From: Anisus vortex
Lineage: Eukaryota; Mollusca; Gastropoda; Planorbidae
Reading direction: 5' to 3'
Assembly (NCBI GenBank): GCA_949126835.1
Contig: OX421502.1
Span: 37,835,282-37,899,281, forward strand
Length of the DNA stretch: 64,000 nt
The notes below the pieces were generated by a model. The model was not told the origin of the DNA, did no database searches, and saw only the letters and a program-made list of their open reading frames with translations. The translations under genes were made by a program, and so were the position numbers. Numbering within the stretch: position 1 is the stretch's first letter; every line of letters starts with the position of its first letter. Positions 10,214 to 21,524 of this stretch are shown piece after piece.

Positions 10214-10901
10214 CTAAAATTTCTTTAACATTGTAAAATTAATAACAGAACAGTGTAGGAAAAACAAATTATATGTAAATAAATGCAATCTGGATCTCAT
10301 TAGTATTGTGGTGATCCTGTAAGGTAATGTCGAGGTAGCTGTTAGTGGTATGGTGGTTGTTGTTGGTGGTATTTTGGTGATCGTGTAAGGTAATGTCGAG
10401 GTAGCTGTTAGTGGTATGGTGGTTGTTGTTGGTGGTATTTTGGTGATCGTGTAAGGTAATGTCGAGGTAGCTGTTAGTGGTATGGTGGTTGTTGTTGCTT
10501 GTCTTGAGATGCCAGTAGTTGGTTGAGGTACTTTAGAAGTTGTTGTTGTAGGCCTCCATAAACGAGGACTGTATATTTGAATCGATTCATGGTTATAATA
10601 CAGATAATTACTGGTACCGGAATTATACGGAAAAAGCAAATCATGAATATATAAGGTGGCATAAGAACGTCGTTCAATTCTATACAAGAGGTTAATTGTT
10701 CTTGGTAATTTGGTACTTTCTGATAGTACTGTGTTGGCCCTCAGTCTCGCGGTCGTCCTTGAATTGAGATTTTTGGGTTGATTTTGTTGATATACATGAG
10801 CAATATTGTCATCATTATGAGGGCGTTGTGGGACTGTATGGAAACGGTCTCCGTATAGATGTGCAAAAGCCCAAGATGTGTTCCTTAAAAAGAGATTATC
10901 C
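10214..10901 (-). CDS. Thr/Pro-rich secreted-family protein, main exon (paralogue A)
   Basis: Large last exon on the - strand. The acceptor (cacatactag) lies just above 10,901, and the first codon is completed by the upstream exon (phase 2). It encodes about 228 residues: a basic, Asn/Arg-rich first half with QRPHNDDNIAHVYQQN, then three 22-residue repeats of the type TTTTIPLTATSTLPYTITKI. These look like O-glycosylation-rich, mucin-like sequence. Paralogue B (13,579-13,948) shares NLFLRN and QRPHND, and its acceptor context is nearly the same. No signal-peptide exon of its own was found between 10,902 and 12,461, so it may splice to the exon at 14,576-14,664 or be an orphan. I do not recognise the family. 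Secretion is inferred from paralogues B, C and D. Confidence 0.6.
10310..10510 (-). repeat. 66-bp coding repeat in paralogue A
   Basis: Three units of 66 bp (ggtatggtggttgttgttgg type) give three nearly identical 22-residue Thr-rich repeats. The period is a multiple of three and the units are in frame with the exon. Confidence 0.85.
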
Positions 10902-10921
10902 CTAGTATGTGAGACAAACAA

Positions 10922-11329
10922 AAGCGCAAAAGTTTAAAAAAGTTTTTATTACATAAAATGTCGGCCATAATAAGAGCTAAACATGCTAAAGTATGTTTCT
11001 CAATAGTTCATAAATAAGTTTTACATTCGCTTGTTAACTAGTACCGGTACATCTTGCTAATTTTAAACAACAGCATTGTGGGTCTTATACATAAAGCTGA
11101 TAGTTTGTATACACACATTTGCAAAGCGTTTGTCAAGTATTTCTTATATTACAAATAGAACAATGAAAAATATAAGATTGAAATGCATCAAAATATTTGA
11201 GTCAGTTTTTATAATAATGTGTGTAGGGGTGTTACTGAGAAGCTGATTGTACCAAGTAACTGTTGTTTCACCACAGATTCTCGTTAAAAATGTAGGGGAA
11301 AAGTCTGACAAACTCAAGAAACCTTCAGT
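10922..11329. other. Non-coding sequence upstream of paralogue A exon
   Basis: AT-rich. Parts (cataaagctgatagtttgta, acacacatt) resemble 47,350-47,410 in block 2. No exon recognised. Confidence 0.5.
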
Positions 11330-11652
11330 TTAAAAATAAGGCAGGTGTATTTAGGGTGACAGTTGGCATGTTTTAAAATAAGGCAGGTTTATTTAGGGTG
11401 AAAGTTGGCATGTTTTAAAATAAGGCAGGTGTATATAGGGTGACAGTTGGCATGTTTTAAAATAAGGCAGGTTTATTTAGGGTGAAAGTTGGCATGTTTT
11501 AAAATAAGGCAGGTGTATATAGGGTGAAAGTTGGCATGTTTTAAAATAAGGCAGGTTTATTTACGGTGAAAGTTGGCATGTTTTAAAATGAGGCAGGTTT
11601 ATTTACGGTGAAAGTTGGCATGTTTTAAAATGAGGCAAGTTTTTTTAGGTTG
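11330..11652. repeat. 42-bp tandem repeat, 7-8 units
   Basis: Unit aaaataaggcaggtttattt / agggtgaaagttggcatgtttt, 42 bp. Alternating variants (gtgtat versus gtttat, gacag versus gaaag) suggest an earlier 84-bp unit. Confidence 0.9.
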
Positions 11653-12461
11653 ACATCAAAGTTTGCATGTATTGAAACGGGCAAGAGAGAAATACAAAGT
11701 TATTCATGTCTATGATCTAGTTTTTTTTTTCTGGTCTTTCAAAATACCTGTTACCTAACCTGTATTAGGATTTATTGGAAATGAGGGTCAAATGGTTCGA
11801 AGAAAATAAATAAGGGGTGATAAAGCGTGCACAATTTTTGAATTTAGAAAAAAGTGGGTCCTCTGTATAAGGTTAGGGATAAGAGCTGCGCATTTTTTTC
11901 TCCCACCTCTAATTTGGCAACGCCACTGAAAAATTAAATGAAACTTGATGAAGCGGACAACCCAAAAAGACCTGATCGAATATAAAAAAAAATGTGTAAA
12001 GGGGATAAAGAACATAGAGTTTAAGAATAAAGACAAAGAATTCAAAAGCTCATTTGAATAGAAAAAGAAACAAAGGGTTGTCTTGCAATCTTTTTTTTTT
12101 ACCAATATGAACCCTACCCTTGGACACGTAAGTAACACTATCCATTTCTCATGTTTGTTGGTTTTTAATATCTAAAAACATAAAGAATTAACTTTAAAGT
12201 AGAGATATAGTCTTAGAAATAAACTAGAGATATTTTCAAGTCAGTTTCAAACTACAAAACATTTAGAAAACAACAATATAAGAACTCAATAAATGCTTTG
12301 CAATTTACTTTTTTTAAAGACAAATTCACGAAAAAAGAACATTTTTGTTTAATATTCAAATATAAACATTTTGTTTTTCATATACAGTGGTTTTAAAGTA
12401 ATATTAATAGACTGAGTCTGTGCGTCATTGATGAAGTTAACAGCGAAAATAAGCCATTCTT
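11653..12461. other. AT-rich spacer
   Basis: No convincing exon. Open frames on the - strand (for example across 11,788-12,138) lack splice or family support. Confidence 0.5.
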
Positions 12462-12737
12462 TTAGGTAATGACTTGATCTGTAACATTGGAAATGGCATT
12501 CTCGGAGATTGTCTGTGCTACCCAGTCTGTGTTTGGGAAAATGACGCTATTTATATCTTCTTGGGTTTTCATAGGTGGAGTAATAGTAGTATGTGGAGTT
12601 CTGGTGGTTGGCGTTGGTGGTATTGTGGTGGAAGTTGTTGGTGGTATACTGGGGTTGGCTGGCAGTGAGCAATAATCCTCCAAGATGTGCCTATCAGACC
12701 AATATTCTGTTGATATCCAAAAGTTACAAGCTTCCAA
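12462..12737 (-). CDS. Thr/Pro-rich 3' exon of a secreted-family gene (paralogue B region)
   Basis: On the - strand this reads as a Pro/Thr-rich stretch (TTSTTIPPTPTTRTPHTTI) and ends VAQTISENAISNVTDQVIT before TAA at 12,462. Block 2 (46,785-46,970) carries the same tail in DNA, but an approximately 8-bp deletion there shifts the frame. It may be the last exon of paralogue B, whose preceding exon has a possible donor near 13,640. The exon start is unclear; 12,737 is only the upstream limit of the open frame. Confidence 0.4.
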   Translation of the reverse strand: MEACNFWISTEYWSDRHILEDYCSLPANPSIPPTTSTTIPPTPTTRTPHTTITPPMKTQEDINSVIFPNTDWVAQTISENAISNVTDQVIT

Positions 12738-12739
12738 AC

Positions 12740-13578
12740 GGCACAGATTGACATAATCTGAAATTTATTATAGCATAATAGTTTAATGCAACGTAAGGAA
12801 TTTCCGAAACTATTAAATGCAATTAGCATGTCGGGGAGAAATTTCCCCCCTACACCCTTACCCCCCCCCCCCCTCCAACCACTTTTGTCAGGCTATGACA
12901 TACCCATAGATAATCTATCTTTGTTGTCACCGTTGACTTTCGATATTACCCAGATTGACAATTTCATAGACAGAGTTCCATTGGCTGACGTGTGGTATTA
13001 GGATGCTCTTTTAGGCATTACAGGGGGCGGATAAAAGGGTCTTCTTCGACTGTTGCATGATGTTATTCTATGTTACATTACTTAGATAATTTTAGCTTGG
13101 AATTACTGTGTTGTAGATTCTCACTTTTTTGTTTCAAGTTCCATGTACTGACGTTTTTATGGATGAGATATTCGTAATGTGTTTTGGGACCCTTCATTTT
13201 CTAAGGAATCACCATCATATTATTATGTAAGTGTGACTCTTTTACCAAAGTATTATGTCGGACCACCGCATTAATACATACAATAAACGTTTATCTTATT
13301 TGATCACTTAAAAAGAGCTCGTTTGTTCTAATTATGTGGGTATGAGTATACATGAAACAAGGAAGGTGAGCAGCAAGAGAAACGGCCTTTTTAAATATAA
13401 ATATCAAGCACTGCTGATACAATAAGTCTAATTCAGCCAGCGGCCGTAATTACCCGTAGACTAGACTCACCGACACGGGTGCATCGTACCGGCCACACTA
13501 TCCCATCACCACAAACACGTCAACGAATTGTATCACTTAGACTCAGAATGTTCCAAGGAATAAGTCGTCATGATGGTT
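12740..13578. other. Intron or spacer
   Basis: Contains a C run near 12,860. No coding feature recognised. Confidence 0.5.
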
Positions 13579-13948
13579 TCATGGTCGTCTCGTGTGGAAA
13601 ATTGCTTTTTTGCGTTTAAAATAATGTCTTATTTTAAGGGTGAACTCACCATAATATAGCCGATCCCAAATACCAAAACAAGGGCTATAAGGGATATACA
13701 AATTTCGTTTCATCCTTGACAATAGATTACTTTTTGGTGAAAGTTCGTTATTCTCTGACGGTACTGCGGTGGTTAGCAGTTTTATGGTCGACCTTGAACT
13801 GAGTCTCTCGGTTGGATTTCGGTCATATACCTGAGCAACATTGTTATCATTATGAGGGCGCTGTGAGAATGTATAGAAGTGGTTGAAATCGTGGTCTCTT
13901 GGAAGATGTTCTGAAGTCTTAGGTCTGTTCCTTAAAAAGAGATTCTCC
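13579..13948 (-). CDS. Secreted-family protein, second exon (paralogue B)
   Basis: The - strand exon starts after acceptor cttacaaactag and is phased to follow an 86-nt signal-peptide exon. It encodes ENLFLRNRPKTSEHLPRDHD, then HFYTFSQRPHNDNNVAQVYD. This is close to paralogue A (NLFLRN; QRPHNDDNIAHVY). The frame runs to TGA at 13,579, about 122 residues. A GTGAGT donor inside it (TATTATG/GTGAGT, near 13,640) would instead join it to the Thr-rich exon near 12.7 kb. Conserved family blocks support a real exon. The upstream signal exon carries a stop, so the gene may be broken. Confidence 0.6.
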
Positions 13949-14575
13949 CTAGTTTGTAAGAAAAAACAAATATTTTTTTACAACATAACTTTATGCGCCT
14001 AATAATAGCGGGGTGGGGCTTGAGCCTCTTTTTTCTCCCATTACTTTTTCAGCTACGCCACAGAAAATAAAACATAGAAGTTAGAACAAATAACTTGATG
14101 AGAATAACACTGTATTGAAAAGTAGCTTTTCTAACATCATAAAATATACTATTTTTTAAGTACTTTCAAAACATAAAATGTAAAAATACAAAAATAATAA
14201 AAAATAAAAAATAAAAAGCTAATTGAAAAGAAAAGAGACAAAAAATGTATTTACTCTAGAAATGAACCTGAAAGAAAAAGAATGCTTAGTAAAATAATAT
14301 AACATATTTCTAGATTTACAAATAGGAAGTTTTTAAATATTTTAAAGGTTGTCTTGCAATATATTTTTTTATATCCACCTCAATTTCAATCAAGGTGAAT
14401 ATAGTTTTAAACTCTATTGAGACTTACATTTTATCTCTTCATTTTTTTTTTGTTGTTGCTGTGTTTGTATTTTGTTATCCATTATTTTCAAGGTTAAAAA
14501 TATGTTATCTACCGATACTTAAAAAAAAAATGAAAAGCATTTTATAAATGTACAATCAATGTTTTTACTTTTTAC

Positions 14576-14664
14576 CTTCTGGAAGAATCTCAAGGTCTTG
14601 GAAAACCATGTATCGCGACAACGAATGCAAGCAGCACAAGTAAGACATGAAAGGCTTTCATCAT
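14576..14664 (-). pseudogene. Signal-peptide exon of paralogue B with a premature stop
   Basis: Starts at tandem ATGs (14,664 and 14,661) and ends at donor GTAAAA after 14,576. From the second ATG the exon is 86 nt, exactly the length of the same exon in paralogues C and D. It reads MKAFHVLLVLLAFVVAIHG, a clear signal peptide, then FPRP and TGA at 14,592-14,590. Paralogue C has CGA at the aligned codon, so one C-to-T change explains the stop. Unless a different start or splice is used, paralogue B cannot make its mature protein. Confidence 0.65.
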
Positions 14665-14799
14665 TGGTTGCTTTATTTTGGCAATCTAGAATGTCCAGCA
14701 GACAAAGAAAAACAGATAATAAATAATTTGTACGTTGTAACGACGCTTTTTTTTTTACTGCAACCTGGTGTTTTTAAAGTTAAGTTGGGTGCAAGGTTG

Positions 14800-15016
14800 G
14801 CGAACAGTTTTTGTGGCCAGGGCGTTCAAGAGGATGTATGGCCAGCAAAAACCCCAGCCGCCTTTACTTTACTCCAACTAATGTCTGGTACTCATCAGAG
14901 CTAGGAAGACTGAGGGACACCTTCCAGTCCCAAGAAAGAATCCTAGCCTCCACCAGGATTCGAACCCAGAACCTTCGGATGCAAGGCAAATGAGCTGTCG
15001 CTCGGCCGCCGTTCCT
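14800..15016 (-). mobile_element. tRNA-derived SINE, reverse orientation
   Basis: The reverse complement of the SINE seen whole at 29,205-29,485. It has the body (cgcctttactttactccaac, gtctggtactcatcagagct) and the tRNA-like head with B box ggattcgaaccc at about 14,958. Confidence 0.8.
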
Positions 15017-15430
15017 CATGAGATGCATTATAAGCTCCTGCAAATATTTGTGTAAACTATTCAAAACCAATCTCAAGACATACGATTTCTTTTTTAACTG
15101 TGCATCACAAAACATTTCAAAATGTTCCATTTGTACAAAATTGGTCGAAAATCACGTCTGATGATAAATGCGTGGCGTACTAAACAAAGAGCACATAGTG
15201 CTTTATAAAATTTTTGAAATAAGTTTTCATTTTTAAGATTCAAGTGGGATATCAAGAATATTGTAACATCCGTTTAGGGTTTCAAAAAAACAACAAAATT
15301 AGTTTCCAAAAATACAACAACACTATAGAGTTTCCAAAGCATAAGATTCTTCTGAAATGTTTACATAAGATGATGATAAGATCACGTTGCTAAATTTGTT
15401 GACTTGACTCATTGTGTTCAATCTCTAGGA

Positions 15431-15583
15431 CGGGGGTCGGAAATATACAGCTTGTAATAAGCAATTCAAGTCTTTTCTACAAGTTATTGAGTACTAGAGC
15501 AGTTAACATTTTATGAAGTTGGAAAGCTGAATAAATTACAAAGCCTACACTAACACACTATTATCAAAAGGTTGCCGACCCTG
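15431..15583. mobile_element. hAT MITE, GTCGGCAACCT family
   Basis: Ends cgggggtcgg and aggttgccgaccctg, with interior caagtcttttctacaagtta and gttggaaagctgaataa typical of this family. Somewhat eroded. Confidence 0.65.
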
Positions 15584-15724
15584 ATATATGATACAATGTA
15601 CTTGCTTGCGTTACTACTTGTAATTCTAGCTTCAAAACACTCCATTTCAACATTGGCATGGGTCAGCCATCTCTGCTCATAATGTATCGCCACAGTTCTA
15701 TAATCCCAAAGACTTAGTAAGTAA

Positions 15725-15835
15725 AGTACCCTTGGGGGCCAAATTGATCATAGGGCCGGTAAAGCAGCGTTCACCAGTTTCTGCGGACTCGGCAAACTAA
15801 GGGATGTGTGGCGAGCACAATCCCAAAGACTTAAG
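15725..15835. mobile_element. SINE body fragment
   Basis: Matches the 3' half of the SINE in reverse (aaagcagcgttcaccagttt, ctgcggactcggc). Short and truncated. Confidence 0.55.
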
Positions 15836-16399
15836 ATTTTCTTAAAACCGATTTGACAAGGTCTTTTTTTTTATATTGATGAATATCATCATGTCATTTT
15901 CCATTTATTTTAAGGGGATAGGAAAATACATTTTCTAAATAATAATTTAGCATCGAGTTATTTGCAGGATTAATTTTCAACAAACTTTACTAACCATTTA
16001 ATGTGTGTTTCTTAACCAATGCTAAATCACCTCCTGATGTTCAACCATGGAGAAATTAGTCTTGCATCGGAAAGTTATTCAAATGTCAAAGTAACGCCCC
16101 CCTAACAAAACTCATGATAATCTCGTGTCTTTATATAAATACAAAGTTGCTAATTAATCTATTTTATTAAAACGAACATCAACACCCTTAATGAAAAAAA
16201 AAAAAAATTGCCAATGTATAAGTATAAAACAAGCGCCTCTGCTTTGGTGGTCAAACTCCAACTCGAGCCCTTACAGCACCGCAGAGCGATATAAACTAGG
16301 TCACAACAAGATCATGAACCGCCACGTGGAAATGTCAACACAGTCAGGTCGCATCCAGCATGTGTCCCGCTCAGAGATCACCAGCTCAAACCTGCTACT

Positions 16400-16860
16400 T
16401 AAACGAACATATTCTAAAAAAGCATAGTTAACATATTACCTGTATAAACTTTTTCAATTGACACTTTGACAGTACAAATATTTTCATTTGACTTTTTACC
16501 TGTATACATATTTTATTCAAATTTTTACCTGTTTTGAATTTATCATTCGAATTTTACCTGTATGAATTTATCATTCGAATTTTACTTGTACGAATTTATC
16601 ATTCCACTATTTACCTGTGTAAATTTATCAATAGCAATTCATATAGGGAATCTTCTCTAGTTGAAGTAAAGATAAAACATTAATTATCCCATGTATGTGG
16701 ATTTATTTAAACTTATCCATAACATTGAATGCATTTATTATTTCTTCATTTTACTCATTAAGGTTTAGCGTATAATAATTCCTTTAAATCTGTTTAAAGA
16801 ATGTATAAACCAGAGTCATAAACAAATAAATGGGATTAGATGCTTCTAAAAATGGGATAT
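16400..16860. repeat. Local duplicate, left copy (empty of hAT MITE)
   Basis: This stretch and 17,120-17,720 are diverged copies of each other (acctgtata/tttcatttgaca units, then catatagggaatcttctcta). The left copy lacks the hAT MITE found at 17,342-17,534 and so gives the empty site. Confidence 0.7.
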
Positions 16861-17119
16861 TATACAAACAATGCATTACACAATGTTATTTTTGGTGGTT
16901 TTATGTCAAATAAAGTAATTTTAATCTACTACATAGTTCTGCGTACCACAAGCTTCAGCAGGTCGCATGCGGAACACATACCGCGTAATAGCCACCCACG
17001 GACTAAAGGGAATGGTTTTACTTGAAAATATAAGGGAATATATTATAAGGGATGTAAGTCAGTGTGCTGGCCACACAAACCTAAGAAATGTGAGTACATT
17101 GCCTCACTTGCCACTTAAA

Positions 17120-17720
17120 CCAACATGTTCTAAAGAGCACAGTTGACATTTCACCAGTATAAATATTTTCATTTGACATGTAAACTATATAAATGTTTTC
17201 ATTTGACATTTTACCTGTATACATTTTTCATTTGACATTTTACCTGTATAAATTTTGTTCAACTGTTTTGAATTTATCTCTTGAATTTTACCTGTATGAA
17301 TTTATCATTCCACTCTTTACCTGTTAGCGGTTCATATAGGGCAGGGGTCGGCAACCTACGGAACGCTTGCCAGACTTGGCACGGTGAGGGATTTGCAATG
17401 GCCCTAAAAGTCTATTCAGGTCTCTTCTACAAGAATTTTAGTGTTACACCAGGATGACTTTTAAGCTGTTGGCACGCCGAATGAATTAGAAATCATACTT
17501 TGGAACGTTATTATCAAAAGGTTGCCGAGCCCTGATTAAAGGGAATCTTCTCTAGTTGAAGTTAAGACAAAACATTAATTTCCCACTTATGTGGATTTAT
17601 TTAAACTTATCTAAAATATTTAACGCATTTATTATTAATTCATTCAACCCAGTCTCATTATCGTTTAGCGTATAGAGAATTTAAAGAATTTATAAACCGG
17701 AGTCATAAACAAATAATTAC
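17120..17720. repeat. Local duplicate, right copy
   Basis: Second copy of the sequence at 16,400-16,860, interrupted by a hAT MITE. A third relative lies at 48,490-48,900 in block 2. Confidence 0.7.
17342..17534. mobile_element. hAT MITE, GTCGGCAACCT family, with empty site nearby
   Basis: Ends caggggtcggcaacct and aggttgccgagccctg, about 193 bp. The flank catataggg is continuous with aatcttctct in the left duplicate, so insertion followed the local duplication. Confidence 0.8.
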
Positions 17721-17914
17721 TTTAAAATACATGTGAATATTATTCTATATGCTTACCATAAAAACGCAGTCAATCTGTTGTAGAAAATGAATTTATTGTG
17801 ATAGATATAGGTAACCACAAACTGCGTCATATAGATAAGGAGCCATGTGTGAGAGTGGTTCTCAGACAGCTATTACTAGGGCCTTAAATATGGCCTATTT
17901 AAAATAAGTTGATC

Positions 17915-18655
17915 CTGTTAGTTAAATGTTGGGCATGTGGGAGAAATGTTGTGTTTGCCAGAAAAATAAATGTTGGAGCTGTCAGTTAAATGTTGGAGCT
18001 GTCAGTTAAATGTTGGAGCTGTCAGTTAAATGTTGGAGCTGTCAGTTAAATGTTGGAGCTGTCAGTTAAATGTTGGAGCTGTCAGTTAAATGTTGGAGCT
18101 GTCAGTTAAATGTTGGAGCTGTCAGTTAAATGTAGGAGCTGTCAGTTAAATGTTGGAGCTGTCAGTTAAATGTTGGAGCTGTCAGTTAAATGTTGGAGCT
18201 GTCAGTTAAATGTTGGACCCATTACAAAAATGCTGGGCCTATAAGAAAATTCAGGGCCAATCAGAGATAGTTTGAGCCTGTCAGTTAAATGCTTTTCCTA
18301 TAAGAGAAATGCTAGGCCTATTAGAGAAACTTTGAACCTATCAGAGAAATGTTGGGCCTATCAGAGAAATGCTGGGCCTATCAGAAATATGCTGGGCCTA
18401 TCGGAGAAATGATGGGCCTATCAGAGAAAGTTTGATCATGTCAGTTAAATGCTGGGCATATCAGAGTAATGTTGGGCCTATCAGAGAAATGCAGGGCCTA
18501 TCAGAGATATGCTGGGCCTATCGGAAAAATGATGGGCCTATCAGAGAAAGTTTGATCCTGTCAGTTAAATGCTGGGCATATCAGAGAAATGTTGGGCCTA
18601 TCAGAGAGAGTTTGAGCCTGTCAGTTAAATACTGGGCCCTATCAGAGAAATGAGT
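17915..18655. repeat. 20-bp satellite in two consensus states
   Basis: 17,965-18,215 is nearly perfect tgttggagctgtcagttaaa, about 13 units. From 18,215 to 18,650 the same 20-bp period continues as tgctgggcctatcagagaaa variants, with mixed units. An open frame from 18,369 is an artefact of the repeat. Confidence 0.92.
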
Positions 18656-18659
18656 TAAA

Positions 18660-19300
18660 AAAACAACAATATACATACATAAAGACATATAGGTCGAGTT
18701 GACATGTAGACTGATAATCCACTTGACTGCTGCATTAGACTTGATGATACAGTTTGAGACTTAGTGTCGATGTTTTATTGTGTTGTTGTCTGTGTTTATT
18801 TCACAAGACGTTAACACTATCAAGTTTCTAGTGATGGCCGCTTGCATCCGCCCCCTTTTAAGAATATCGTATTTTAGCCAAATTTAGTTCGTTTCTTTTT
18901 TTATGCCTGTGCAGAAAATTTAAGAAATTGTACATGACGTATGTACTGTGTTGAGAGATGAGGATCGATTTCTGATTAGAGAAGGGGGATAAGGGGGACT
19001 TGTAAGGTCACATACATTTCAAGAGTGACCTGGCCAATATTTATTTATTATCTACAGTCATTTATATTTTTAATTTATATGTAACACAATTTAAATAATG
19101 ATGCATGTATAATAATGGAATGTTTCTTTCATACAGTTTGAAAATCTATGTTTAATGCCATGTAGATATAGATGTTTTTTTGTGTGTTGATTTTTCATGT
19201 AAGATCATGACCAGATTGGGTTGTGCTAAATATTTTATTTGCACACATGACACGGTTAACCATTCTGTCATATTTTTAAACTTATCACAATTTGTGACAA
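18660..19300. other. Spacer homologous to block 2 49.1-49.4 kb
   Basis: The segment cagtttgagacttagtgtcg to cactatcaagtttctagtga aligns with 49,200-49,300, so the block duplication reaches about 18,850. No gene seen. Confidence 0.55.
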
Positions 19301-19690
19301 ATCTACGAGTGAGATATTTACAAGTGGCCCATTTACCCGTGACATTTATATTTGTGATTTAATTATTTACAAGGGACTTCTTTACAGATGACATATTTAC
19401 AAGTGGCCCATTTACCCGTGACATATTTATTTGTGATTTAATTATTTACAAGGGACTTCTTTACAGATGACATATTTACAAGTGGCACATTTACGCGTGA
19501 CATTTCTATTTGTGATTTAATTATTTACAAGGGAATTCTTTACAGATGACATATTTACAAGTGGCTCATTTACGCGTGACATATCTATTTGTGACTTAAT
19601 TATTTACAAGGGACTTCTTTACAGATGACATATTTACAAAATAACTTAATTACAGAAGGCTTATTTACAGGTGACCTATTTACAAGTGGT
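19300..19690. repeat. 79-bp tandem repeat, about 4 units
   Basis: Unit catatttacaagtggcccat ... attatttacaagggacttct ... acagatga, 79 bp between starts at 19,391, 19,470 and 19,549. Confidence 0.88.
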
Positions 19691-19757
19691 ACATCCTAGG
19701 CTATATTTAAGTGACAAAGAATTTCAAATGACATATTATTAATACATAAGACATTAA

Positions 19758-20451
19758 CTGATTAACTACCACGAGCCGCTGTGAGCGGCTCAGGCGATTC
19801 ATTCTCTTTGTACCAAAAGCCGCTGACAGCGCCAAGACTATTTCGCCGATTTTTAAGCTAAATATTTGCATTATTTCTTTAAATTTTGTTCCGAAATTTG
19901 TAGTTACCGACAGGAAGTATATTTACGAACCTATTTTCGATTTCAAAGCGTAAACATTATTAGTTTCTGTGCTAAATTTCGGTAAAAAAAAGCGGAAAAA
20001 AATAACTTTCTTCCCGTTTTCGGAAAAAGTTTCCATTGTAAAACCTTATCTTGTTTGTGTAAGTATCACTCAATTAACTTCATCTTGGATTTATTATGTT
20101 CGATTTTGAATATACTTTATAATAATTATGAGTGAAAGCTATAAATTCATTAAGGAAAAGAAGAAATATTAGGTAAAAGAATTTTTTTTTATTTTTCCGT
20201 CTACTTTTTCGTTACAAATCACATTTCAACATAATTATTGTCTAAACTAACAAATTAACTAAATTTTGTTTATATTTATCTTATACACAATTTATTTCCC
20301 TACAAAATGGTATAATTCGTTTTAAAATCTATCAATGGATAAGAGAACAACACACACATATGTACACACACCCGCATGCAAAAAAACGGGACAGAAATTT
20401 AATTCGGCCACAGCTTGATTTTTTTCTACTTTTAATGCGGTAGTTAATCAG
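19758..20451. mobile_element. TTAA-flanked TIR element, 694 bp, copy 1
   Basis: A perfect 13-bp inverted repeat ctgattaactacc / ggtagttaatcag is flanked by TTAA on both sides (19,754-19,757 and 20,452-20,455). A near-perfect hairpin gagccgctgtgagcggctc sits just inside the left end (19,773-19,791). A second copy in the opposite orientation is at 50,766-51,460. No transposase frame. TTAA duplication is the piggyBac-type signature, so this is probably a non-autonomous relative. Confidence 0.85.
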
Positions 20452-20555
20452 TTAAACTCTAATACAAACCAATAACAACTTGTTGCAAAGCTCAGATAAA
20501 CAGAAACTCTTTCCTTATCCCTTATGTGAGAAGAAATGCATATAAGTACTCTTTC

Positions 20556-20705
20556 TTCCCGAGTGGCATTCGGGCATGGAATGGGTTGCCTGAACAAACC
20601 AGGAAAACCAGTAACTTAACATCATTTTAAACATAAATAAAAATGCAAGACTAGACTCGGACCACGGGTGAGCGTAGGGCGCAATAATCTTCTTTATAGA
20701 AGATG
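20556..20705 (+). mobile_element. LINE 3' end fragment
   Basis: Same family as 7,185-7,375. cgagtggcattcgggcatgg, gggttgcctgaacaaac and aagactagactcggaccacg encode a remnant of a non-LTR RT C-terminus, followed by the 3' UTR. Confidence 0.7.
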
Positions 20706-20729
20706 ATAAAACAAGATTTACTTGTCTAG

Positions 20730-21275
20730 TAGCCTATTGACAAGAGACATAACTATTTATAAGTAGTGACATAGTTATCAATTACATAAATTTCTACTAG
20801 ACAAGTGACATAAATATTATTTACAAGCTGTGACATATCCAGCAGTTACATATCTACTAGTAGCATATTGACACGTGACAGAATTATTCATAAATAGTGA
20901 CATGTCCACCAGTGACATATGCACTAGTGACATATTGACAAGCGAATAGTTATCATGTATAAAATGTGGCATATTGACCAGTGACATATACACTAGTGAC
21001 ACATTGACAAGCGACATAGTTTTCACGTATAAAATGTGGCATATTGACCAGTGGCATATACACTAGTGACATATTGACAAGCGACATAGTTATCATGTAT
21101 AAAATGTGGCATATTGACCAGTGACATATACACTAGTGACATATTGACAAGCGACATATTTATCATTTATAAAATGTGACATATTGACCAGTGACATATA
21201 CACTAGTGACATATTGACAAGCGACATAGTTATCATGTATAAAATGTGGCGTATTGACCAGTGACTTATCTGAGG
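20730..21275. repeat. 70-bp tandem repeat, about 5 units
   Basis: Unit cactagtgacatattgacaa / gcgacatagttatcatgtat / aaaatgtggc ... with a 70-bp period (for example 21,061 to 21,131). Open frames in it on the - strand are artefacts. Confidence 0.9.
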
Positions 21276-21524
21276 CAAGGGTTGGTTTAAAAAACACTAT
21301 ATTTAAATAATCATCTTTAGACCTTCGGTGATGAATATTTACACACAGTCATTTAAGTCTATTAAGTCCATCCTATACAGAAAGGCACGGACATTCACAC
21401 ACACATTCTATTGGAACACACACAGTCATACAAATCATTGTAGCGCTACAAACACACACTCACACACACATTTTGTTTTGCAAAAGTCAAAACTAAATCT
21501 TAAATAAAAAAATTCACAAAAACA

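Noticed and set aside
18369..18653. 94-codon repeat frame
   Set aside because: Lies wholly in the 20-bp satellite.
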